From: an uncultured Alphaproteobacteria bacterium
GTDB lineage: Bacteria > Pseudomonadota > Alphaproteobacteria > RF32 > CAG-239
DNA: 64,000 bases
Direction: 5' to 3'
NCBI GenBank assembly: GCA_934248075.1
Contig: CAKQKH010000001.1
Span: 113,347-177,346 of the forward strand
Both the position numbers and the translations under genes were made by a program. The notes below the pieces were generated by a model that was not told where the DNA came from, did not search any database, and was given only the letters and a program-made list of their open reading frames with translations. Below are positions 50,448 through 58,258 of this stretch, piece after piece; position 1 is the first letter of the stretch; each line of letters begins with the position of its first letter.

Positions 50448-52310
50448 TTGAGCGGCAACATCAGCCTCACCGCGAGTATGCGGAGCAATTTGTTGAGCCT
50501 GCAAAATATCAGCAGGACGGTTGGCGCTACCCAAAATAAACTCGCAGCCGGCAACAAAGTCAACTCCGCAATCGACAATCCCAGTTCTTATTACACTGCC
50601 AGAAGTCTTAATAACCGCGCCAACGATTTAGACGCGCTTCTTGACTCCATGGGGCAAGCAGTATCGACCATAAAAACCGCCACCACAGCCTTAGAAACCG
50701 GAGCGACATTCCTTGAGCAGGCCGCGGCAGTGGCAACCTCCGCTTTAGAAACCAACACCATACCGCCCAAGGCTTTTTTTGAGGAAAAAGTCGGTGAAAA
50801 TGGCGCGGTGGTCACCACGGCGCAAGAACTCAAAGACGCCGTCGCCGCCGGCAAAGAAACTATTGTCGTCTATGGCAAAATTGACTATTTTACAGACGAA
50901 TCTTTGCAACTTAATGCCAACCAAAAATTGGTTGGAACGGAGTATTTTACCGGCTATACCGGCAAAGAAAAATTTTCGCAACTCAAGCTGAATACTTGTT
51001 TGGTGTTACGTGGACGTTCTGGTGTTTCGGATTTGAATATTACAACCAGTGCAGAATCCACCACTAATTACTACGCTATCATGAGTTATGGCAATAACGC
51101 GATTAGCAATGTTATCATAGATTCGTCTTCAACGTTAAGTCAAAACGGTGTGTTTTCTGCCGGGATTATTGCCTTTTCGTCAGTATTGGAATTGAGTGGT
51201 ACAATTATTGTGGATAATAAAAGCAATGTGGCCGATATTCATGGTATATACGGGTATGATGGTGCAACAATAAACAGCAGTGCTGACATCTATACCAATA
51301 GTATAAGAACGATGAAGTCTGCCCTAAATATTAATAGCGGCACAATAAACCTGCAAAATGAGGACGCCCCCGGTTTATTAATGCTTAACCGTTCATCTCT
51401 ATTCGTTGGTTCCGAGGTTAAGCTTAATCTATTCTCAAATGTTGATACATTTAGTTTTAGAGATGATTGTATTGCAACTATTTTAGGACAGGTTAATCTG
51501 GAGAGCAAACAAGGAGCTGGGATTAGTATTATGAATGCTACGCTAACTATACTTTCGTCAGCGGAGTTTAATATTAAGGCCTCAACAGGCGTATTTGATA
51601 TTAAGCATGGAAACCTGAATTTATCAGTCGGAACCAATCTTAATATCCAAGATAAGGCTGGGGAGGCTTACCTTACCATTGGTCAATACCTAAACATATC
51701 CACATATGCAAAATATACCAGCATGGATTTAAAAAATAATGCGGCTATGAACGATAATCCGGCTCACCAAAAAATAAATTGGAACGAGTGGAAACCGGCA
51801 AAAGATGCGCCGCAAGTTGCCGTGTCAGATGAAGACAGTTCGCAATATTTAAAAATTGTGAATCAATATGATTCGATAATCAAAGACAGCAGTTACAAGG
51901 GCGTTAATTTGCTCAAGAATGAAAAACTGAACGTGCGGTTTAATGAAAAAGGCAACGCCGATTTGGACGTGTCCGGCAAGGATATGTCAGCCGGAGCGCT
52001 GGGGCTGAATACGGTTGATTGGGGTAATCAAGGCGATATTGCCCAAAGTCTTAAAGAAATTGCCGGCGCTTTGAAAAGTATCCGCGCCTTTACTGCTGAA
52101 TTGGGAAATAATTACAGTATCATTACCAATCGTCAGGAATTCACCGAGAATTTGATTAACATTCTGACCGAAGGCACGGATAAATTGACCCTAGCTGACA
52201 TGAACGAAGAATCCGCTAATATGCTTTCTTTGCAAACCAGACAACAGTTAGCGATTAATTCCCTTTCGCTGGCGTCGCAAGCGGCGCAGGCTGTGCTGAA
52301 GCTTTTCTAA
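50448..52310 (+). CDS. Flagellin-like protein with a large beta-helix-like insertion
   Basis: A 620-aa protein. Residues 1-105 are flagellin N-terminal D0/D1 helices (S-M-R-S-N-L-L-S-L-Q, L-A-A-G-N-K-V-N-S-A-I-D-N-P). The last 150 residues are the C-terminal D1/D0 partner, ending A-S-Q-A-A-Q-A-V-L-K-L-F. Between lies about 350 residues starting like pectate lyases (T-A-Q-E-L-K-D-A-V-A-A-G...I-V-V-Y-G-K-I-D...N-Q-K-L-V-G) and continuing with short beta/Asn/Ser/Gly turns, as in a right-handed beta-helix. The start is TTG 50448 with GGAGTTAGGG upstream. No other flagellar gene is in the window. It may be a secreted filament with a surface-exposed polysaccharide-binding domain. Confidence 0.85.
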   Translation: MSGNISLTASMRSNLLSLQNISRTVGATQNKLAAGNKVNSAIDNPSSYYTARSLNNRANDLDALLDSMGQAVSTIKTATTALETGATFLEQAAAVATSALETNTIPPKAFFEEKVGENGAVVTTAQELKDAVAAGKETIVVYGKIDYFTDESLQLNANQKLVGTEYFTGYTGKEKFSQLKLNTCLVLRGRSGVSDLNITTSAESTTNYYAIMSYGNNAISNVIIDSSSTLSQNGVFSAGIIAFSSVLELSGTIIVDNKSNVADIHGIYGYDGATINSSADIYTNSIRTMKSALNINSGTINLQNEDAPGLLMLNRSSLFVGSEVKLNLFSNVDTFSFRDDCIATILGQVNLESKQGAGISIMNATLTILSSAEFNIKASTGVFDIKHGNLNLSVGTNLNIQDKAGEAYLTIGQYLNISTYAKYTSMDLKNNAAMNDNPAHQKINWNEWKPAKDAPQVAVSDEDSSQYLKIVNQYDSIIKDSSYKGVNLLKNEKLNVRFNEKGNADLDVSGKDMSAGALGLNTVDWGNQGDIAQSLKEIAGALKSIRAFTAELGNNYSIITNRQEFTENLINILTEGTDKLTLADMNEESANMLSLQTRQQLAINSLSLASQAAQAVLKLF

Positions 52311-52321
52311 TTTGCTATTTC

Positions 52322-52360
52322 CTCACCCCTACCAAGTTAGACGATTTAGGTAGGGGTGAG
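52322..52360 (+). terminator. Inverted repeat after the flagellin-like gene
   Basis: CTCACCCCTACC (52322-52333) is perfectly complementary to GGTAGGGGTGAG (52349-52360) with a 15-nt loop, just after the stop codon. It lacks a T-run, so it may stabilise the mRNA end or be part of a repeat rather than terminate. Confidence 0.5.
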
Positions 52361-52435
52361 ATAGAATAAAGACTGTCACCGCTCCGAGAGGCGAGTATTC
52401 TCGCCCGAGGTCAAGCGGTCTTCCGAGCTTTTTTA

Positions 52436-52560
52436 TAGCAGAGTCTTTGCCACCCCCACCAAGCCTCCCCCGTCGATGGGGAGGAGCCTGATAGTGCAGG
52501 GGTGTAAGTCTGGCACAATCTCGAGCAACGAACAAGGTGAGTTGCGAGTAACGGCTTAAG
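52436..52560 (+). repeat. Dispersed repeat, copy related to 49892-49985 and 50022-50051
   Basis: The left part matches 49892 onward in the same orientation; the right part (about 52524-52552) matches 50022-50051 in inverted orientation. The repeat mosaic therefore brackets the flagellin-like gene. Confidence 0.65.
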
Positions 52561-52627
52561 AATGCCTGTGCGGCTTCGCACTGCCGCCGGTGGCTCACCG
52601 GCGCTGCCGAGCCGCAGGTGGTGCTAG

Positions 52628-53476
52628 TTAGTCGCGGAAAATATCTTTGGCTGAAAGATTAGTGCGTGGCTTGCCATCAACTTTTGACTTAATTTCTTTG
52701 CTTTTCTGTTGGTTCTTGCTTTTGCTTTTTTGCACCAGATTATCAACATCTTTTTTGCTTTTGCGTCCGGATTTTTTCAGGATCAATTCCGCAACTTTTT
52801 TATCATCTGTCGATTTTTCTCCGGCGTTGATAATGTCGTCCACTTTCATTTTTTCCAGCGCCTTAAGCTGCGATTCGTCAGCCGCCAAGGCCATGTTGCG
52901 GATTCGATTAATTCCTCGCAACATGGTGACAGTTTCGCCTTTTGAAAGCTTGCGGACACTGGTTTTGGTTTTGAGAGACAGTTCCTCGCTCAAGACTTTT
53001 TCCAAAGAACTATCAATAAGCGTGGTGTCTTGAGCATTGCGTCCGGCCACTTTTTTGTTTAGCCCGCTCAGGCCGGCTTCGCGTACCATTTTATCTGCCA
53101 CGGCGACCGCCTCCAACCTGCCGGCTGTTTGTTGCATTTTTTGATTTTTCAAGGTGTTGCTTTGAACATACAGCTGCTTTTTTTCGTCTTCATAAAGAGC
53201 GTTGAGCAAAGAACTGTTCATATCTAAGGGAGCGCCGTCGTAAAAGTCTTCCTCTTCATCGTCGTCATAAACTTCTTTAATTTTTTTGCGAATTTTTTTC
53301 AGGCCTTTGGGTAGCTCGGTTGGTCTTGTTGAAAAATCCAACGATACCGGCTTTTTTTCTTTAGCTTCAAATTCCAGCGCTTTTTTGACATCTGTCCTGC
53401 GAGTAAGCTTTTCAGTGGCGCCAAAGCCCTTGTTTTTCTTCCACTCAATATTCAAACTCGACGATTCGTCTTCCAT
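52628..53476 (-). CDS. Uncharacterised charged protein
   Basis: A 282-aa soluble, Lys/Glu/Asp-rich protein I do not recognise. An acidic cluster Y-D-D-D-E-E-E-D-F-Y-D lies near residue 70. The middle (G-R-L-E-A-V-A-V-A-D-K-M-V-R-E) is helical, and the tail is Lys-rich (Q-K-S-K-S-K-N-Q-Q-K-S-K). I choose ATG 53476 because GGAG sits 7 nt before it; an ATG 11 codons earlier has no ribosome site. It borders the repeat island and may be lineage-specific. Confidence 0.65.
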   Translation of the reverse strand: MEDESSSLNIEWKKNKGFGATEKLTRRTDVKKALEFEAKEKKPVSLDFSTRPTELPKGLKKIRKKIKEVYDDDEEEDFYDGAPLDMNSSLLNALYEDEKKQLYVQSNTLKNQKMQQTAGRLEAVAVADKMVREAGLSGLNKKVAGRNAQDTTLIDSSLEKVLSEELSLKTKTSVRKLSKGETVTMLRGINRIRNMALAADESQLKALEKMKVDDIINAGEKSTDDKKVAELILKKSGRKSKKDVDNLVQKSKSKNQQKSKEIKSKVDGKPRTNLSAKDIFRD

Positions 53477-53549
53477 AAACAACTCCGTAATCAATGGCGA
53501 TTTCGCCATGGCTATTTATTGCATATAAAAAGATTTTTGTCAAATATTG

Positions 53550-55232
53550 CTATATCTTTTGATAGCAGATCATGAGCGAACCGTCAGACAGGTTTTGCGT
53601 AACCACGTCCAAATCCACTTTGTCTGAACGATTCAAGATAAAGCTTTTGGTTGTCATTGACAATACATGACCGGTGATTTCTCTTTTCAGTTCGGCCCAA
53701 TTTTCTTTGGCATCAAAAAAGTCTCTCTGGGAATCTAATAATTCATCTAGGTTTGGCTCTTGATTCAAAAATTGATTTTTACCATTCCAAAGCTTTATGT
53801 ATGCTTCGTTATAAAAATTTAAACGTCCGTTCGCGCCAAATATCAACACGGCATCAAACAGATTCTCCAAAATTTCTTTTTGCACGGACAGCAATGCATT
53901 ATATGCGCTGGTAGTGGCCAAACGGTCTGTAATATCTTCATAGGCAAAAATTAGTCCGCCCATTGGATACGCTGCGCGCAGCCGGCGTAAGGTTTTGCCG
54001 TTTGGCAAGTGTAGCATGTCTTTTTGCGGCTCAATAATCTGTGAAAATTTCTTTTGTTCATCATTTTTGAACATTACATAATCAGGAACTTCCGGTAACA
54101 GCCTTTTTTCTCGGATAGTGTCTAAAAATGCCGCATACGATGGTTCTCTGTCAAACCAAGCGTCGTCAAGTTGCCAAAGTTCTGCAAACGAGCGATTGTG
54201 AAAAGCCAGCTTCAGGTGTTGGTCAAACACGGCAAATGCAGTGCCTAAAGTTCCCAAAATTTCCAATTGCGCGTTTTGATGCAGCTTCAGGTTGCGTTTC
54301 AGCTCATCTAATTCGTTGGCGTCAACCAAAGTTCCGGCGGTGTATATTTTATCCAGACTTTCCTCGGCATGAAACGGCGTTTCGAAGGCCTCCATAACCA
54401 TACGCTCTCCGTTTTGTATAATGCTCACGGTTGACTGGCGGCAACGATTGGCGGCATGGGCGATTTTAGCCAGATTTTGCGAGACGCTGTCGCCGCTGAC
54501 GGTGTTTATCTCAGCTCCTTCGCGCAAGGCGTTTTCCCGATTGGCAAAACCTGCCAATTCGGCAAATTTTTTATTACAGTTTATGATTTTTAATTTATCA
54601 TTGCGCAACCACACCGGAAACGGCAGATTGTCCAGCATATCTTGTAATTGTGTAAAACGTGCCAGCGTGTCATCTTTGGTTTTTTCTAATGATGAGATTC
54701 GGTTGGTTTCAAAGCTGATATCTCTAAACCAAATCATGTCGCAATAAATATTTCCGTCGATTCCATTAATTCTGGTGCCGACCAGACGCAAAAATTTGTT
54801 AGATGTTTTCAGCATAAACTCATCATCAAAAGACGCGCCTTCTTCTTTAAGCATACTTACATATTTTTGAATTTTTTTAATATCGTCTTTGTAAAAGTTT
54901 TTGAGGATATCTTCAAAAGTTGATTTGGTGCCGCCGTCAAGATTCATAATCACGGCCAAGCGCCTTGAGCAGCGCTCCACAATATTGCGGCGCGGATCAT
55001 TGACTTTTTGATCGGGATAAATAAAAGCGAAATATCCGTCTCTGGAGGCGTATAACGTTTCGGCATAGCGTTCGCGATCACGGTTTAAAAAATAGTTTTT
55101 TTGACGCAAGCGCAGGATTCGCAACTGCTCCCACAAAATGACTATGATCAGAAAACCGGCAATAGCTGCAAGTCCGTACCAGAACTCCGGTGCTGCATAA
55201 TACATATCGTTGATAAGTGTCCAGTCAATCAT
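53550..55232 (-). CDS. Membrane-anchored multi-PAS protein lacking a kinase domain
   Basis: A 560-aa protein with one N-terminal membrane helix (Y-G-L-A-A-I-A-G-F-L-I-I-V-I-L) and at least three PAS-like domains (L-D-N-L-P-F-P-V-W-L-R-N; L-G-T-A-F-A-V-F-D-Q-H; L-F-D-A-V-L-I-F-G-A-N-G). The C-terminus stops after the last PAS with no HisKA or HATPase. Alphaproteobacterial relatives near t6A genes are full sensor kinases, so this looks shortened to a sensor-only protein. I start at ATG 55232; a TTG 22 codons earlier is the other choice. It is divergent from tsaB. Confidence 0.75.
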   Translation of the reverse strand: MIDWTLINDMYYAAPEFWYGLAAIAGFLIIVILWEQLRILRLRQKNYFLNRDRERYAETLYASRDGYFAFIYPDQKVNDPRRNIVERCSRRLAVIMNLDGGTKSTFEDILKNFYKDDIKKIQKYVSMLKEEGASFDDEFMLKTSNKFLRLVGTRINGIDGNIYCDMIWFRDISFETNRISSLEKTKDDTLARFTQLQDMLDNLPFPVWLRNDKLKIINCNKKFAELAGFANRENALREGAEINTVSGDSVSQNLAKIAHAANRCRQSTVSIIQNGERMVMEAFETPFHAEESLDKIYTAGTLVDANELDELKRNLKLHQNAQLEILGTLGTAFAVFDQHLKLAFHNRSFAELWQLDDAWFDREPSYAAFLDTIREKRLLPEVPDYVMFKNDEQKKFSQIIEPQKDMLHLPNGKTLRRLRAAYPMGGLIFAYEDITDRLATTSAYNALLSVQKEILENLFDAVLIFGANGRLNFYNEAYIKLWNGKNQFLNQEPNLDELLDSQRDFFDAKENWAELKREITGHVLSMTTKSFILNRSDKVDLDVVTQNLSDGSLMICYQKI

Positions 55233-55324
55233 CTGTGTCTTTGTCTGCAAAAACGGTTGTTTGTTATCGAATCTTAGTATATAAAAACCATTAATCAAAC
55301 CAAAATTTTAGACAAGTGGAAAAG

Positions 55325-55987
55325 ATGTATATTTTAGCTTTTGATACGACAGCCGCGGCTTGCTCCATTGTTTTGCGGCAAGATGACAAGGTTTTGTCTC
55401 GATTCTGTCAGGTTATGGATTTCGGTCAGGCCGAGGTTTTAATCCCGCAAATCAAAAATATGCTTGAACAGCATAATCTCAATTTTGCCGACATAGATTT
55501 GTTGTTGGTTTGCGTCGGCCCCGGATCTTTTACCGGCGTGAGGGCGTCTATTGCGGCGGCTCGGACTTTTCCTCTGGCTTGTCCAAATTTGGCGTTGGAC
55601 GGCGTTAGCGCTTTTGAGGCTTATGCTTTGGGGCTAGATGAAAATGAGCGCGCGGATCTTAATGCTGTTATTATTGAAACCAAACGCGCTGATTTTTATG
55701 TGCAGGTGTTTGACCGAAATCTGAATAAACTGACTCCGCCGCAGGCTTTGGCATATGCAGATATCCTACCATTGTTGCGCAACAAAAAAGTTTCTCTGAT
55801 TGGTGACGGTGTTGAACGATTTTTGAGCCAGCCCAGCGGGCTGAGCCTGCATTGTATTAAAATGCCGGAGATGCTTGATATTGACTGGCTTATTGAGGCT
55901 GGACTCCGACACTATCACGACAAGCGGCTCGATTATCCCAAGCCTTTGTATTTGCGAGCTCCAGACGTGACAGCGCCCAAGCGCTAG
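55325..55987 (+). CDS. tsaB: tRNA threonylcarbamoyladenosine biosynthesis protein TsaB
   Basis: A 220-aa ASKHA-fold partner of TsaD in t6A37 synthesis. It begins M-Y-I-L-A-F-D-T-T-A-A-A-C-S-I and has V-C-V-G-P-G-S-F-T-G-V-R and T-K-R-A-D-F-Y-V-Q-V-F, which are family landmarks. ATG 55325 is chosen over GTG 55316 because GGAAAAG precedes it. Its 3' end overlaps the convergent TPR gene by 4 nt. A rimI gene, often next to tsaB, is absent. Confidence 0.93.
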   Translation: MYILAFDTTAAACSIVLRQDDKVLSRFCQVMDFGQAEVLIPQIKNMLEQHNLNFADIDLLLVCVGPGSFTGVRASIAAARTFPLACPNLALDGVSAFEAYALGLDENERADLNAVIIETKRADFYVQVFDRNLNKLTPPQALAYADILPLLRNKKVSLIGDGVERFLSQPSGLSLHCIKMPEMLDIDWLIEAGLRHYHDKRLDYPKPLYLRAPDVTAPKR

Positions 55988-57387
55988 AAACTAAAACCGC
56001 GGCCGTTTTCTTGTCCCAAAAGCTTAAGAATGGTTGATTGAATTTCGTCTTGATGATGAGATTCAATAATTTCAATGATTTCGATTTCCTGTTTATCCAA
56101 ACGGCGATTGATTCCGAGCGCATCATAATATTGCTTACTGCTGTTGTACAGTTTTGCGGCTTGCAGGCTGTTGCCCTGGGCGTAAAGATGTTGAGACAAA
56201 TTCTTGCTGGCGTTGGCGACCTCTCGCGCGTTTATTTCGCCGTCTGCAATATTCAACACGTTTTGATAAGCCCAAATTGCTTTGCTGGTGCTTTCAGATT
56301 TGGCGTACATATCTGCCAATCTGCTCCACGCCTGAACATTGCGCGGTTGCAACTCAATAGCCAACTCAAAGGCACCGGTAGCCAACATAATATCATTAAT
56401 CGCGGCCAGATTACCAAAAACAACCGCCTGATCGGAAACCTCTTTGTACATGGCGTCTCTTTTGTTTTCCATGCCAACCGCGGCAGCGCGATCAATATTT
56501 GTATCCATTAAAGCTTCCAGCATTGCCAAGGCTAAAGTGGCGTCGCCTTCGGCAATATGATACAGAGCAGTCGTTTCATTGGGCAAAGAATCCCGATTCG
56601 CCAACTTGTTAAATTCCTGCTTGCGGCATAGATTGATAAAGTCTTTAATCGTGCTTATCAACTGCAAAACATCTTCTTCCGAACTCATATAATGGTTGCG
56701 AAACATGATTGTTTGGGCAATCTTCAAATCATCTACTCCGCGGCCGAGCATATCTATAATCAATCCCATAAGCTCATTTAGCGAGCGATTGCTCTGATGA
56801 TAAGATAAAATATCCGGTGATATCTGCTGACGAGACAACAAAACCTCTGAGTTCTGGAGCTGTCCTTTTTTCCAATCCAAATCAATCACCGGCTCTTTGC
56901 TTTGAGCCTTAATGGTATAATTATCTTTATTCTTTTTCTTTTCTTTTTTCGCTTTTTTCTGTTTTTCTTCCTGCTGACGTTTTCGTTCCTTTTCACGATT
57001 CTGTTCTGCGGCGTCACGTTCTGCCCGAGCCATGTCCAGCTCTTTTTGCAGTTCTTTTTCCAGTTCGCGCTCTCGTTCCTGTTCTTCTATAATTTGATTC
57101 AAACGTAGCTGATCTTCTTCGTCAAAAATATCGTCATCGTTGGATTCGGAAGATTTTTTGTCAGTCGGTTCATTGCGCAAAAAAGCGATAATTGATTTGA
57201 TATATATAACGATAATCAAAAACAAAAACATTAACAGCGCCAAAATCATCAAGATTATTGACGCCATGCGCAAATTATCAATTCCTGATAGATAGCCGTC
57301 GATAACATCGGACAACATATTCAGATGATTCGATATGTTGCCGATAACATCAAAAGACGTAAATATGGTTAGAAGTTTTTCAAGCAT
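55984..57387 (-). CDS. Membrane protein with coiled coil and TPR-like helices
   Basis: A 467-aa protein of unknown function. One hydrophobic segment (about residues 40-64) anchors it. Next comes a highly charged Glu/Lys/Arg coiled coil (E-Q-E-R-E-R-E-L-E-K-E-L to K-K-A-K-K-E-K-K-K-N-K). Then a helical domain with TPR-type units (A-F-E-L-A-I-E-L-Q-P-R-N-V-Q-A-W; A-I-W-A-Y-Q-N-V-L-N). Start ATG 57387 is tentative; a TTG nine codons upstream is open. It resembles scaffold proteins by architecture only. Confidence 0.7.
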   Translation of the reverse strand: MLEKLLTIFTSFDVIGNISNHLNMLSDVIDGYLSGIDNLRMASIILMILALLMFLFLIIVIYIKSIIAFLRNEPTDKKSSESNDDDIFDEEDQLRLNQIIEEQERERELEKELQKELDMARAERDAAEQNREKERKRQQEEKQKKAKKEKKKNKDNYTIKAQSKEPVIDLDWKKGQLQNSEVLLSRQQISPDILSYHQSNRSLNELMGLIIDMLGRGVDDLKIAQTIMFRNHYMSSEEDVLQLISTIKDFINLCRKQEFNKLANRDSLPNETTALYHIAEGDATLALAMLEALMDTNIDRAAAVGMENKRDAMYKEVSDQAVVFGNLAAINDIMLATGAFELAIELQPRNVQAWSRLADMYAKSESTSKAIWAYQNVLNIADGEINAREVANASKNLSQHLYAQGNSLQAAKLYNSSKQYYDALGINRRLDKQEIEIIEIIESHHQDEIQSTILKLLGQENGRGFSF

Positions 57388-57487
57388 ACTTTTCAGACCA
57401 TTTACAAAATACAATTTAAGCTATACTATGTCAAGGAAATACTATAAAGGCCAAATGGTTAATAAAATATAAGAGAAATAAAATAAT

Positions 57488-58258
57488 ATGGGGTATTTGT
57501 CTCAAAAGAAAAGACATGCGCGGGAGAGCCGTTTTTTGTTTGCAGCGACGATAGTTTTCTGCGTGCTTACGATTGTTGCGTTTTTGCCTGAAAATATAAT
57601 GGGCATTAAAGGTTGGCTGTTCCAAATATATTTGTTAAATCTTCTGATTTTTATATATACTTTGGTTATTCGGCGTTTTTTATACGCGACATTTCTGACG
57701 ATTTTTCTGATACTGAATTATTTTCAGATAGCGACAGCCGCGCAAGTTTTCTTTGATACTGATGTTCGCTCCGCCAATGAATTTTCCGTTGTTTATGACC
57801 CGCAAGACGTGTTAAAGGTTAGTTCTGCAGAAGTTCTGCGTCAGGGACATTTAGTCCTAAACGAAAAAAACGTAGCTCCTTTTGCCGCCATTGATAAAAG
57901 CGGTCATATTTTTACCTTAATTAGAGTTGATTTGCGTCAATCATCGATTCGCGATCGCAACATCGCCCTGCGGCAATTGCAAAATTTTATTTCTGAGCAA
58001 GATGAGCCGGTTGTTGTTTTTGGAGATTTCGGTCTGCCGGCTTGGTCACATGAAATAAAACAGTTTTTAGAGGCAACACGATTGGAGGTAAAAAATCATT
58101 TGTTGTTTACCGACCATGGTTGCCGTTTCAACTTGTTGCGGGCGCCTGGTTTTTATGTTTTGTCTTTTCAAAACGTCGGCATTGAGGATATAGAGGTGTC
58201 GCCCGCCTTGAATAACCAGTCGTATCCGCAAATAGCAATTCGACTGGGCTTTTATTGA
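57488..58258 (+). CDS. Membrane protein with degenerate exonuclease/endonuclease/phosphatase-like domain
   Basis: A 256-aa protein with three hydrophobic segments in the first 85 residues (about 15-33, 42-60, 64-84), then a C-terminal domain carrying V-V-V-F-G-D-F-G-L-P-A-W at about residue 175. This resembles the G-D-F-N-x-x-P-W core of the EEP fold, but the Asn is Gly, and the final S-D-H-x-P catalytic motif reads N-N-Q-S-Y-P-Q-I-A-I, so the histidine is missing. It is probably not a working EEP enzyme. It overlaps the next convergent gene by 7 nt. Confidence 0.65.
   Translation: MGYLSQKKRHARESRFLFAATIVFCVLTIVAFLPENIMGIKGWLFQIYLLNLLIFIYTLVIRRFLYATFLTIFLILNYFQIATAAQVFFDTDVRSANEFSVVYDPQDVLKVSSAEVLRQGHLVLNEKNVAPFAAIDKSGHIFTLIRVDLRQSSIRDRNIALRQLQNFISEQDEPVVVFGDFGLPAWSHEIKQFLEATRLEVKNHLLFTDHGCRFNLLRAPGFYVLSFQNVGIEDIEVSPALNNQSYPQIAIRLGFY

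Larger units (their letters stand above)
52311..52627. other. Repeat-rich region after the flagellin-like gene
   Basis: 317 bp without a supportable gene. It contains the terminator-like inverted repeat at 52322-52360, hairpins GCGAG-TATT-CTCGC (about 52391), GTGCG-GCTT-CGCAC (52568) and CCGGTG-GCT-CACCGG (52587-52601), and dispersed repeat copies shared with 49.9-50.1 kb. A minus-strand open frame here (52329-52598) is a repeat artefact. Confidence 0.7.

Noticed and set aside
52329..52598. Minus-strand open frame of 89 codons
   Set aside because: It lies wholly in hairpins and dispersed repeats, has no ribosome site and no protein-like composition.
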